Positions 44,468 to 53,764 of a stretch of 64,000 bases of DNA are shown one piece after another. The notes under the pieces are model-generated. The model was not told the DNA's origin. It saw only the letters and a program-made list of their open reading frames with translations, and did no database searches. The stretch is taken from the NCBI RefSeq assembly GCF_039941195.1, contig NZ_JBDVFA010000085.1, forward strand, positions 1 through 64,000, written 5' to 3'. The position numbers were made by a program, and so were the translations under genes. How positions within the stretch are numbered: the first letter of the stretch is position 1; every line of letters starts with the position of its first letter. This stretch comes from Aurantibacter_A sp039941195. Lineage in GTDB: Bacteria; Bacteroidota; Bacteroidia; Flavobacteriales; Flavobacteriaceae.

Positions 44468-45667
44468 ATGATATACCTTCGGAAAATAAACTTTAAAATA
44501 AACATTCTTTCTTTTCTAATTCTAATCTGCTGCATAGTTTTTTTTGGTTGTAAAATGGACAGTGACAAACAACTAGCATATCAGAAGAATATTTTAAGTA
44601 AAGGAATAACTATTGAATATTTACTTAGCGAATACAATAAAGAAAAAGATCTTTATGTAGACGTAAAAAAAGAAATTGAAATAAACCCAGAACGCAGTGC
44701 TTTGGTACTTATCGACGTTTGGGAAGATAGTTTTTTAGACAGTATTACTATTAAAAATATTAATCCAATTGTTGAAGAGCTGTCTGATTTAGGGATGAAA
44801 ATAGTGTATGCTCCATCACATTTGCCACAAAACAAAAATCTGAATATTTTGGAAGAAGGGGTGTTTTTTTACAACCAAGATATGATTGATCAATTTGTTT
44901 TAAAAAATAAAATTGAAAACTTGTTTTATGTTGGTGCGGATAATTTTTATTGTCTTTTAGATAAACCAAACGGTATTTATTCTTTTTTATCAAGAAATGA
45001 AAGTGTTAAAGCATTTGTTGTTGATAAAGGTTCTTTTTCTTTTACCAAAGAAATGAAAGCAGTAGCCGCAGAATTACTGAAAAAAAATGGAGTTGGTTAT
45101 GTTCATTCATATGAGCAAGGGCCCGAACTGGTATTTCCTAGAAAAACAGTAACAGGATTAACTGCAAAAACCGAGGATAAAATTAATAAGGGAAGCAACA
45201 TTATTGTAATGTTTAAAAATGGAAAAGAACAAACAGCAATAGAAAATTTTGAAAATTCATTAGATAAAAGTAAAGTGTTTTATGCGGTTGTCGAAAAAGA
45301 TAAAATGTTTATTGATGAAAAAGAAGTATCACCAAGTGGCTTCATTAAACTAATTCATGACAATAAAATTAGGAATATTTATTATGGTGGTTACTATCTG
45401 AATAATGAAATACTATGGAGTGATTTTGGGTTAATTGCACTTTACATTAAAATGCGTTATGCGAAAGTGAATGCGTGGTTGCAATTAAATGTAATTAACG
45501 ACCTTACCTTTATTACGCCTTGTGAAAATTTGGATCCTAATCTTGAAAAGGCGACTATAATTAATCATTTTCGAATATTAGACAATGTTATGAGTACGAC
45601 ACTTTTAAATGGAATTGAGAGAATTAGTAATCCTGATTCTCAAGAAATTAGTTCAGCTACAAATTAA
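44468..45667 (+). CDS. Lipoprotein with two isochorismatase-like halves, unknown function
   Basis: The 399-residue protein has an N-terminal hydrophobic stretch and probable lipobox (ILICCIVFFGC, Cys at about 28). Residues about 75-215 resemble the isochorismatase/cysteine-hydrolase fold: SALVLIDVWEDS (D83 at the catalytic Asp position), LSDLGMKIVYAPSH, and VGADNFYCLLDK (C162 where the nucleophile is expected). A second region at about 240-375 (SNIIVMFKNGK, IRNIYYGGYYLNNEI, NVINDLTFITPC) repeats the layout without Asp or Cys in register. I do not recognise a described family with this architecture. Its place between the glycerophosphotransferase and Wzy-like genes suggests a role in the glycan. 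Confidence 0.6.
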   Translation: MIYLRKINFKINILSFLILICCIVFFGCKMDSDKQLAYQKNILSKGITIEYLLSEYNKEKDLYVDVKKEIEINPERSALVLIDVWEDSFLDSITIKNINPIVEELSDLGMKIVYAPSHLPQNKNLNILEEGVFFYNQDMIDQFVLKNKIENLFYVGADNFYCLLDKPNGIYSFLSRNESVKAFVVDKGSFSFTKEMKAVAAELLKKNGVGYVHSYEQGPELVFPRKTVTGLTAKTEDKINKGSNIIVMFKNGKEQTAIENFENSLDKSKVFYAVVEKDKMFIDEKEVSPSGFIKLIHDNKIRNIYYGGYYLNNEILWSDFGLIALYIKMRYAKVNAWLQLNVINDLTFITPCENLDPNLEKATIINHFRILDNVMSTTLLNGIERISNPDSQEISSATN

Positions 45668-45673
45668 AGTCTT

Positions 45674-46861
45674 TTGAGAAAAATTAGAATATTTAATGTT
45701 TTACATCCGGCCATTTTCTTTTTGGTTGCATTCGTATTTTTCTTGTGCTTATATCCCTTTGCTTTAGAATATTACTTTCCTTTTTTTGAAACCACTTTTA
45801 AAACAAAGGCTCTTCTAATTACCTATTTGTTGGTTTTTATAATTGCAGCACATTTGGTTCCTCATTATTTATTGGTTAAGACATTTCCTAAACTAAAGGA
45901 TGTAGTGCCATTAGTTAGAATGGATTTAAAACATTGGAAAAGGGCTTTTTATCTTTTTTTTCTATCTGGGGTTGGATTGTATCTTTTTGTTTATCTATTT
46001 ATGATGGGTACCATACCCATTTTTTTGGATAATGTAGAAAGTGCACGTATAGGTGCTAAAGCAGGGTTAGGCAAGTATATTTTAATTGCAAATGCGCTTA
46101 TAAGTGTTAGTTTAGTTTACCGTTTTGCTATTGAGAAATTTGTACTAAATAAAATTAAGTTAGTTTCGGTACTATATTTAATTATTGGTGTTTTTCTAGT
46201 AATGGGCATTGGGTTTCGTGGTCCTGCTGCGTATTTAGTTGTCACTTGTTTTTTGGCATATTCTATTTTTACCAAAAAGTATTTAGAAAAGCAAGGAATT
46301 TCGTATCGATACATAATATGGGGAGTGTTGTTCATTATGTTTTTATCCCTTGTTGGTTATTACCGCCATACAGGTGAGTTTTCAATTATGGCAATAGGAT
46401 CTACAGCGTGGACAACAGCTGTAAATGTAAGTAACCTAGAAGCAATAGTATTTAATACTGATACGTATAATGACTTGTATTATGGGTATACGGTTTTAAG
46501 TGATTTAGGAGTAGCATTAGGGCTACATGACAATGGCTTTACAGGAGTAATTTTAAAGACAAAATACGATATGGCCTTTGAAGGTGAAGGAATGACTATA
46601 ACTTCGCCAGGTGAGGCTTACATGAATTTAGGCTGGATAGGTATAATTTTGCACGCTTCTTTTTTAGGCGCAGTAGCAGGTTTTTTCTATGAATTAATTA
46701 TTCGAAGTGGAAAAATAAGTTGGTTTGTAATACTAATATTATTTAGTTTAAATTTCTCGCGTTTGGCCGTTGGTGGTATCGTGGCACCCGGTTTGTTTTT
46801 CCTATTACCACAATTAATTATTTGTGCAGCATTTATTTTTGTTGCTAAATTGAAAATTTGA
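45674..46861 (+). CDS. wzy: Wzy-like O-antigen/repeat-unit polymerase
   Basis: The 395-residue protein has about 10-12 hydrophobic segments. A longer soluble loop follows residue 240 (SNLEAIVFNTDTYNDLYYGYT ... TSPGEAYMNLGWIGII), with the conserved-type segment GEAYMNLGWIG typical of Wzy/O-antigen polymerases. It starts at TTG (45674), 6 bases after the preceding stop. Its sequence is poorly conserved, as usual for Wzy, so the call rests on topology and locus. Confidence 0.75.
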   Translation: MRKIRIFNVLHPAIFFLVAFVFFLCLYPFALEYYFPFFETTFKTKALLITYLLVFIIAAHLVPHYLLVKTFPKLKDVVPLVRMDLKHWKRAFYLFFLSGVGLYLFVYLFMMGTIPIFLDNVESARIGAKAGLGKYILIANALISVSLVYRFAIEKFVLNKIKLVSVLYLIIGVFLVMGIGFRGPAAYLVVTCFLAYSIFTKKYLEKQGISYRYIIWGVLFIMFLSLVGYYRHTGEFSIMAIGSTAWTTAVNVSNLEAIVFNTDTYNDLYYGYTVLSDLGVALGLHDNGFTGVILKTKYDMAFEGEGMTITSPGEAYMNLGWIGIILHASFLGAVAGFFYELIIRSGKISWFVILILFSLNFSRLAVGGIVAPGLFFLLPQLIICAAFIFVAKLKI

Positions 46862-46863
46862 AT

Positions 46864-47970
46864 ATGAAAGTATTATTCCAGTCCAGAAGTAATTTATATT
46901 CTGCCCCAGGTGGCGACACAACACAAATAGAAAAAACTAAAGAATATTTAGCGAAACAGGGTGTTGAGGTTGATATAAGTATCGAATTAGAACCAGACTT
47001 AACAGGGTACGACCTAGTGCATCTTTTTAATTTAATGGACCCACAGGAACTTTATATGCAAATAAAGCATGCAAAAAAACATAATAAAAAGGTAGCATTA
47101 TCCACTATTTACGGGTTGTATACAGAATTTGAAAGAAAGGCAAGAGGTGGTTTTGCTCAAAAGGTTGCTAATGTACTTTCTCCATACACTATTAATTATA
47201 TAAAAACATTCCTAAGACATCTAAAAGATGGCCGCATGAATAAGGGAGTTTATTATATGCTTTTTCGTGGGTATTATCGTTTAGCAAAAAAGGTTACCGA
47301 AGATGTCGATGTTTTTCTACCCAATTCTTTGTCAGAAATGAAGAGGGTGGCAAGCGAATATAAATTAGAAAATTATAATTATGTAGTAGTGCCAAATGCG
47401 GTCGACACCAAACTTTTTAATCCTGATACAGTTACCGATGATAGTATTGAAGAGGATATGCTAAAATATAAAGATTGTATTCTTTCAGTTGCTAGAATTG
47501 AAGGAAGGAAATCTACACTTAACCTAATAAAAGCCGTGGGTGATAAATACCCATTGGTATTAATTGGAAATGAAACTAAAAACGACCCTGCTTTTACCAA
47601 TGCAGTGCATGAGACTGCAGGAGATAACGTTTATTTTACTGGACCTATACCACACGATAAATTACCTATTTATTATAAATTGGCCAAGGTACATGCGCTA
47701 ATTTCCTGGATGGAAACCCCTGGGTTATCTTCATTAGAGGCAGCCGCAATGGAAACAAATATTGTAATTACCGAGAAAGGTGATACAAGAGACTATTTTG
47801 AAGATTACGCTTATTATTGTGAGCCAGATGACGTAGAGTCCATAAGAAGCGCAATTGATACGGCATATTCAAAACCCTTCAATCATAAGTTAAAAGACAA
47901 AATTGTTAAAGAATACGTGTGGGAGGAAACAGCGAAAAAGACTTTAGAAGGATACAAATTGATTATATAA
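46864..47970 (+). CDS. GT4-family glycosyltransferase
   Basis: The protein has 368 residues from the ATG at 46864. A TTG two codons earlier overlaps the wzy stop and is a possible alternative. It has a GT-B fold: N-terminal APGGDTTQIEKT, mid-protein VVVPNAVDTKLFNPD, and C-terminal ARIEGRKSTLNLIKA, VHALISWMETPGLSSLEAAAMETNIV (the E-x7-E donor site). Sugar donor unknown. It is the last plus-strand gene before the opposite-strand block. Confidence 0.88.
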   Translation: MKVLFQSRSNLYSAPGGDTTQIEKTKEYLAKQGVEVDISIELEPDLTGYDLVHLFNLMDPQELYMQIKHAKKHNKKVALSTIYGLYTEFERKARGGFAQKVANVLSPYTINYIKTFLRHLKDGRMNKGVYYMLFRGYYRLAKKVTEDVDVFLPNSLSEMKRVASEYKLENYNYVVVPNAVDTKLFNPDTVTDDSIEEDMLKYKDCILSVARIEGRKSTLNLIKAVGDKYPLVLIGNETKNDPAFTNAVHETAGDNVYFTGPIPHDKLPIYYKLAKVHALISWMETPGLSSLEAAAMETNIVITEKGDTRDYFEDYAYYCEPDDVESIRSAIDTAYSKPFNHKLKDKIVKEYVWEETAKKTLEGYKLII

Positions 47971-47976
47971 GTTATA

Positions 47977-49686
47977 TTATTCAACGATATCTAGCAAATA
48001 AGGTAAACGTCGCTCTACTACGCCTAATATTACTACGTCGGGGTTGGTTTTGTTAACCCAATACATATCCACCTGACTTCTGGCGACATAAATGACTTTC
48101 GCGTAATGAAGGGATAAAAACTGTATTAAGGCAGAGCCGTAGGAGTCTCTAAAAACCAAAGCAGTTTTATTATTTCCACAATTATCATTTATAGTAACAA
48201 AGCCATTTTTGTATATTCCTCCTGGATATATAAAATGAAAGTTTTTATTGTCGTTTTTTAGTTCATATAAAGGTTTTACATCATAGTGGCTGGATATGCT
48301 ATCGATACCCATTAGTTTAGTTAAATCTCCCTTTCTTATGGGTGTAGTGCTAACTTCAAATTCTTCTAATGGAAACGGCTTTAGACCAAGTTGATCAAAA
48401 GTTTGTTTGCAAAAAGCATGGTATCCCTCATATGCTCCGTTTGCATTCCAATGGGTGTCAAATTTGTAATATAATTGCTTTTTATTTTTGTTGTTTAATA
48501 AGTCCTTTCGAACATCAAACATGGGTAATTTTGCCTTTTCGAAATAAGAAACTGTTTGATCAGCTAACGATGTTTTATTAGCTAACTGCAATTTCATTGT
48601 ATATGGGAGTAAATCGTTATAAATAGTGTGTTTGTTGGGCCAAGACCCAAATACATATTCAATGTTTTTATGAGCTAATTCATTTTTAATTCGCTTATGC
48701 TTTTGTAGTGCATTATTTAACTCTTTTTCACTAGCTAAGTTGGTATTAGAATAACTAGAATATATTCCTCCACTTTTTTCTTCATATTCATTAAAAAAGA
48801 TATATCCGTCTTTGCCAAACTGAGCTAATTCTGGTTTCGGAGAATCTTTAAAAAACTTTATTTTAAATTTACTAGACCAACTAATTAAAAGAGGACGCAA
48901 TCCAAAATTATCATTATAGTATGCCTCAAATGCTTTTGGATAACTTTCTTTGAAATTCCACTCCGGTTTTTTTGCTAGTTTTCTTTTTTCGTTGCTTGTT
49001 TCAGCTGTGGAGTCTAATAATTTTGCACATTGGGGAGCAAGAATTATTAATATGAAAAATAGAGTATATGCATTGGGAGATAATCGATTTAGGCTAAAAT
49101 TATTCAAGGTTGCCGAGAGAAGGAAGGCTAAAGCAAAAACAAAAGAAATTAGATAAGCGACAAAATTATGTACAAGTGGTTTATCATTAGTTAAATTTAA
49201 AATGGCGGCTTTCGCATTAAATTTTGAAATAAAGAAAGGGTCATAACTATTAGATATAGTTTTGGTTATAAACTTTCCATTTTCTTCTCCAATACAAATA
49301 TTTTTATTGAAGTCTTTTGAAATGTCGTAAGTCAATGAATCAAATTCATTAGCTAAAATAAATGATGTTATTTCAATAGGTTTTTGTTTTCTGTTTTTGC
49401 CAATATCTAATCTAAGTTTGTTAATGGAGGTGTCCAATGGAATTTTAAAACGAATTGTTTGAAGAATAGAATCACCTTTTACCTCACTAATTACACTTTG
49501 CTCTTCGTTAAAAACTTTTGCTTTTTCATTTAAATAAAAAACTTGAAAAGTGTCATCTGCTAAAACTTTGGCATTCACTTGTATTGCTAATTCTTCCGGT
49601 TTTGACTTAAGAGTTCCTATAAGAACCTTAATGGTAAAAAACACCAGAATTGCTAATAGTAAAGGCAAGCTATATCGTTTAATCAT
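47977..49686 (-). CDS. AlgJ/AlgX-like SGNH O-acetyltransferase component
   Basis: The 569-residue protein has an N-terminal membrane segment (about 5-25), a beta-rich periplasmic domain, then two or more further membrane segments at about 170-225. A C-terminal SGNH-like domain follows with DTHWNANGAY (Asp410-x-His412) and ALVFRDSYGSAL (catalytic Ser region). These are the AlgJ/AlgX signatures. It is 1 base downstream of the MBOAT gene, the usual pairing for periplasmic O-acetylation of polysaccharide. It converges with the glycosyltransferase gene 6 bases away. Confidence 0.85.
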   Translation of the reverse strand: MIKRYSLPLLLAILVFFTIKVLIGTLKSKPEELAIQVNAKVLADDTFQVFYLNEKAKVFNEEQSVISEVKGDSILQTIRFKIPLDTSINKLRLDIGKNRKQKPIEITSFILANEFDSLTYDISKDFNKNICIGEENGKFITKTISNSYDPFFISKFNAKAAILNLTNDKPLVHNFVAYLISFVFALAFLLSATLNNFSLNRLSPNAYTLFFILIILAPQCAKLLDSTAETSNEKRKLAKKPEWNFKESYPKAFEAYYNDNFGLRPLLISWSSKFKIKFFKDSPKPELAQFGKDGYIFFNEYEEKSGGIYSSYSNTNLASEKELNNALQKHKRIKNELAHKNIEYVFGSWPNKHTIYNDLLPYTMKLQLANKTSLADQTVSYFEKAKLPMFDVRKDLLNNKNKKQLYYKFDTHWNANGAYEGYHAFCKQTFDQLGLKPFPLEEFEVSTTPIRKGDLTKLMGIDSISSHYDVKPLYELKNDNKNFHFIYPGGIYKNGFVTINDNCGNNKTALVFRDSYGSALIQFLSLHYAKVIYVARSQVDMYWVNKTNPDVVILGVVERRLPYLLDIVE

Positions 49687-49687
49687 A

Positions 49688-51103
49688 TCAGAATCTAAAA
49701 TAAATGAATGGATTATAAGTAGTTTGGGCTAGTTCCATAAGTGCAAATAAAAATAACATAATATAAACACCACGCTCTATAGCTAATGCCCCAAATTTAT
49801 TAGGCAAAATAATCTTTAATTTTTCAACCAACAGTGCTCTAAGCGGCGTGGCAAATAATATTCCAAGTGAAATAATAGTAAGAACATAAGTATTTAAAAA
49901 TAAATACGGATAGGTATAAACACTATCTTTAAAGGCGAACATACGAGAAATATAATCAACTGCATATCCTAAGTCTTCGGCTCTAAATATTACCCAGCCT
50001 ATGATAACAACTAGCAATAAGTATATTCTTTTAAGGATATTAAATTTTGAAGATAGTGTAAAGGGTTCAATTCTTTCTAATATAAGAAAAAACCCATGAA
50101 ACAATCCCCAAATTATAAAATTCCAACTAGCACCATGCCATAAGCCAGTTAAAAGGAAAACGATAAATAAATTTACATAAGTGCGGTATTTTCCTTTTTT
50201 ATTCCCACCTAATGGAATATAGAGATAATCTCTAAACCAAGAAGAAAGGGAAATATGCCATCTGCGCCAAAATTCTTTTATTGATTTGGAAATATATGGA
50301 TGTTCAAAATTTTCTTTAAAATTGAACCCAAACATTTTACCTAAGCCTATAGCCATATCTGAGTATCCAGAGAAATCGTAATAAATTTGTAAAGAATAGC
50401 ATATAGCGCCAATCCATGTCATTGATGTAGATAAATCACCTACAGGTACCCCAAAAATTTTATCAGCAATAAAGCCAACATTGTTAGCTATGATTACCTT
50501 TTTAGCAAAACCAATTAAAAACCTACTAATTCCCGATTTAAAAAGCGATGAGGTCACTTTCCGGCTTTCTATTTCTTTAGAAATATCAATATATCGAACA
50601 ATAGGTCCAGCGATTAGCTGTGGAAAAAGTGCAATATACATTCCGAGATTAATAATACTTCGTTGACCTTCAACGGATCCTCTATGTACATCAATTAAAT
50701 AAGATATGCTTTGAAAAGTAAAGAATGAAATACCAATGGGTAAAGTTACATTCGAAGTGTCGAAATTTAATTTTAGCTCTAAAAATTGAAGGTTTTCAAA
50801 AATGAAATGAATGTATTTATAATATACTAAAACCATAAGGTTTAGGGTGACTCCTATGATTAGAAAAGCGTTAGACCTTCGAGTTTTTAGTTTTTTGTTG
50901 CTTATATCTATTAATAGGCCTGCAATGTAATTTACTCCAATAGAGCTCATCATTAATAGTACAAGAATGCCTTCACCCCACGCGTAAAAGAACAAACTAG
51001 CTATCAACAAGAAAAGGTTACGAAGCTTTTTGTCTAATAAAAAATAGATGCCAAGTACAAAAGGTAGATATAGAAAAATGAAAACGGTAGAGCTAAAAAC
51101 CAT
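49688..51103 (-). CDS. MBOAT-family O-acyltransferase (AlgI-like)
   Basis: The 471-residue multi-pass protein has the AlgI/DltB hallmarks: YFLLDKKLRN, SYLIDVHRG, the ...FGFNFKENFEHPYISKSIKEFWRRWHISLSSWFRDYLYIPLGG stretch, and the catalytic-His motif FLLTGLWHGASWNFIIWG. It should move acetyl groups across the inner membrane for transfer by the AlgJ-like partner encoded 1 base downstream. Confidence 0.94.
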   Translation of the reverse strand: MVFSSTVFIFLYLPFVLGIYFLLDKKLRNLFLLIASLFFYAWGEGILVLLMMSSIGVNYIAGLLIDISNKKLKTRRSNAFLIIGVTLNLMVLVYYKYIHFIFENLQFLELKLNFDTSNVTLPIGISFFTFQSISYLIDVHRGSVEGQRSIINLGMYIALFPQLIAGPIVRYIDISKEIESRKVTSSLFKSGISRFLIGFAKKVIIANNVGFIADKIFGVPVGDLSTSMTWIGAICYSLQIYYDFSGYSDMAIGLGKMFGFNFKENFEHPYISKSIKEFWRRWHISLSSWFRDYLYIPLGGNKKGKYRTYVNLFIVFLLTGLWHGASWNFIIWGLFHGFFLILERIEPFTLSSKFNILKRIYLLLVVIIGWVIFRAEDLGYAVDYISRMFAFKDSVYTYPYLFLNTYVLTIISLGILFATPLRALLVEKLKIILPNKFGALAIERGVYIMLFLFALMELAQTTYNPFIYFRF

Positions 51104-51163
51104 TGTTTATTAATGGGTTATAATTATAATGTTGAAATATTTATGAATTCAAAGAGCACAAGT

Positions 51164-52345
51164 TTAATTAGAAAACTCATTTGAATTGGTTTTCAATGTA
51201 TGTTTTAAAAACAGATATGATGTAAAAAATGAATAGAACACCAAACCCCATTGCCGTATTAGAAATGATTCAGTCATGCCAAATATTAGTAAGATTATAA
51301 AATAGAATATTAGTAAAGGATCTTTATTTTTTATTCCCATATAAAGAATACATCCATAAATAGAAATTAAGAGTAAAAATCCAATAATCCCTAAATTCAT
51401 AATTGTCTGTAGAAATTGATTGTGAGAATTATATTCGTTAATAAATTGAATTGAATTGGCACTTAGTTCAGACTTATAACAGTCTTTTAAAAGCATAGTA
51501 GATTTATCTACTCCAAATCCAAAAAATCCAGCACTTTTTATATTTTCCAGACTGCATTGCCAAGAAAGTAATCTACTGCTAATGCCGTTAGAGTAATTAG
51601 TTTCATCAACAAAGTCTTGATTGACTAATTCCTTAAATTTTTGTGCTACAATGGGTCTAGTAAATATATAGCCCATTAAAAGGCTAAATAAAACAATAAA
51701 ACCGACAAGGAATTTTATATTGCCTTGTTTTTTGAAATAAATCAAAACAAAATATATTGTGATTAAAATACTAATAATTATACCGGTACGATTGAATAAA
51801 ATTGCAAGGATAAAAAAGAAAAAAGGAATTAAAATGTAGTGTTGCAATTTGGCTATATTTGTTTGCAATATTTCATTGTATAATATAGCGAGTGAAAAGC
51901 AAATAAAGATGCTTAGGTAGTTTATTTGAAGATCAATAATCTCGGTTGGATTATGAAAATAGAATATATAGCCTTTGCTTTTAATGTAAGTATAAATAAG
52001 TGATATAAGACTGGCAATAGCAATACTATATACAAATACTATAAGAGTTGATTTTTTAAAGTTAACAAAAAATAGAATAACCGGTATTAAAATTAGAGGA
52101 ATGTTTTTTGTGATATTAATATAAGATTCAGTTTGATCAATAAATACAACATTAAAACAAATAAGTAGGTAATAGAGTATTAATAACCACGAAAAAGAAA
52201 GTTTAAAATTCTTTTTTTTTGCTGAACACAAAACAGTAATAACGAATAAGGCTATTGCGTAAGAGTTGATGTTATAAAGTCGTGCAAAAGGAATGGTGAT
52301 AACTAGAAATAATAAAGAAACATTTTTTAGCCTTTCTAGCCACAT
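51164..52345 (-). CDS. O-antigen ligase/polymerase-like membrane protein
   Basis: The 393-residue protein has about 10-12 hydrophobic segments. A large periplasmic loop at about 230-320 contains SSRLLSWQCSLENIKSAGFFGFGVDKST and NEYNSHNQFLQTIMNLGIIGFLLL, the Wzy_C/WaaL-type H-NQFL pattern. It could be the polymer ligase or a second polymerase beside the gene at 45674. This stretch is visibly more AT-rich than the housekeeping genes. It precedes the MBOAT gene by 60 bases on the same strand. Confidence 0.8.
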   Translation of the reverse strand: MWLERLKNVSLLFLVITIPFARLYNINSYAIALFVITVLCSAKKKNFKLSFSWLLILYYLLICFNVVFIDQTESYINITKNIPLILIPVILFFVNFKKSTLIVFVYSIAIASLISLIYTYIKSKGYIFYFHNPTEIIDLQINYLSIFICFSLAILYNEILQTNIAKLQHYILIPFFFFILAILFNRTGIIISILITIYFVLIYFKKQGNIKFLVGFIVLFSLLMGYIFTRPIVAQKFKELVNQDFVDETNYSNGISSRLLSWQCSLENIKSAGFFGFGVDKSTMLLKDCYKSELSANSIQFINEYNSHNQFLQTIMNLGIIGFLLLISIYGCILYMGIKNKDPLLIFYFIILLIFGMTESFLIRQWGLVFYSFFTSYLFLKHTLKTNSNEFSN

Positions 52346-52500
52346 AGCTGAATAATTTGCGTGTGAAATTAAAGAATTATTATAAATACTGGTAGTCTAC
52401 CAGTATGAATCGACCTAATATTATGTGACTGCTAAGATATATATAACCTTTCCCTCTAGTGAGTTTAAGTTTTATGTGGTCGCAATAAAAAACATATAAA

Positions 52501-53589
52501 TTGAAAATTGCAATAATAGGAACCGTAGGAATACCAGCTAAGTACGGTGGATTTGAGACTTTGGCTGAGTATTTAGTAAAAGAACTCAATGAGAATTGCG
52601 ATTTTACGGTTTATTGTAGTGCATCACAATATGCTAATGAGAAAAAGAATACATACTTAGGAGCAAAACTCAAATACCTGCCTCTTAGCGCGAATGGAAG
52701 TTCAAGTATCCTTTATGATGTATGGTCAATAATACATTCTTTTTTTTATGCGGATATTCTGCTGATTTTAGGAGTTAGCGGAGCCTTTATGATACCTTTC
52801 GTTCGTTTTTTTTCTAAGAAGAAAATTATCACAAATATTGATGGACTTGAATGGAAACGAGATAAATGGAATGGTTTTGCGAAAAAGTATTTAAAATATC
52901 AAGAGAAAATAGCAGTACGCTCAAGTCATTTTACTGTGGTAGATAATCAGGGTATTGCCGACCATGTAAAGAACGCCTATGGTAAAGACTCAGTTTTAAT
53001 AGCATATGGTGCCGATCATGTCTTCCATGAGCAAGTTAATGAAGCCTCGAGAGAAGCTCTAAAAATTCCTAGAAAATATGCTTTTAAAGTTTGCCGAATA
53101 GAGCCCGAGAACAACATTCATATAATATTAGAGGCATTTAGTAAGTCTGATGTAAACATAGTTATTGTTGGTAATTGGGGAAATAGCGATTATGGTAAAA
53201 AATTAAAAAATGAATATAATTCATTTCATAATATATTTTTGTTGGACCCAATTTATGACCAGCAAAAGTTAAATGAATTACGTAGTAATTGCCACTTATA
53301 TATACATGGTCATAGTGCCGGTGGAACAAACCCTTCATTAGTAGAGGCGATGTTTCTTGGGTTGCCAATTATTGCTTTTGACGTCAACTATAATCGTTTT
53401 ACAACCGATAATCGGGCTTTGTATTTTAAAGATGTTGAAGAAATGATTGTAATGCTTAGAAGTGTAGAAAAAAATGAGACTCAGTTATTAGAGATTGCTA
53501 AAGAAATGAAAAGCGTGGCTTCTGAGCGATATACTTGGAAAATAATAAGCCAAAAATATAGTGCACTTTTCAGCGCAAAGGCGGTTTAA
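52501..53589 (+). CDS. DUF1972-type (rhamnosyltransferase-like) GT4 glycosyltransferase
   Basis: The 362-residue protein starts at TTG (52501) with KIAIIGTVGIPAKYGGFETL, the DUF1972 N-terminal signature seen in many rhamnosyltransferases. The C-terminal GT1/GT4 domain has KVCRIEPENNIHIILEAF and HGHSAGGTNPSLVEAMFLGLPI. With a full dTDP-L-rhamnose set in the locus, rhamnose transfer is a reasonable guess. It is divergent from the ligase-like gene over a 155-base gap. Confidence 0.88.
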   Translation: MKIAIIGTVGIPAKYGGFETLAEYLVKELNENCDFTVYCSASQYANEKKNTYLGAKLKYLPLSANGSSSILYDVWSIIHSFFYADILLILGVSGAFMIPFVRFFSKKKIITNIDGLEWKRDKWNGFAKKYLKYQEKIAVRSSHFTVVDNQGIADHVKNAYGKDSVLIAYGADHVFHEQVNEASREALKIPRKYAFKVCRIEPENNIHIILEAFSKSDVNIVIVGNWGNSDYGKKLKNEYNSFHNIFLLDPIYDQQKLNELRSNCHLYIHGHSAGGTNPSLVEAMFLGLPIIAFDVNYNRFTTDNRALYFKDVEEMIVMLRSVEKNETQLLEIAKEMKSVASERYTWKIISQKYSALFSAKAV

Positions 53590-53684
53590 TTTATATAAAG
53601 TAAAATAGGCATGTTTTAATTTCCTAACGAATTAATTCTAAATTCAAATAATAGTTAGAATTAGTTTTCTATGGGGTTAAAAGA

Positions 53685-53714
53685 TTGAAATTGAATCGCT
53701 TTTCCATAACTTTG
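53685..53714 (+). promoter_or_regulatory. Complete Bacteroidota promoter for the WecA/TagO-like gene
   Basis: TTG at 53685-53687, 19 bases, then TAACTTTG at 53707-53714. It predicts a leader of about 45 bases before the GTG at 53765. Confidence 0.65.
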
Positions 53715-53764
53715 GTGTATCTTGAATTTTCTGTCAGAATATTCATAATAAATAGTTATATAAA

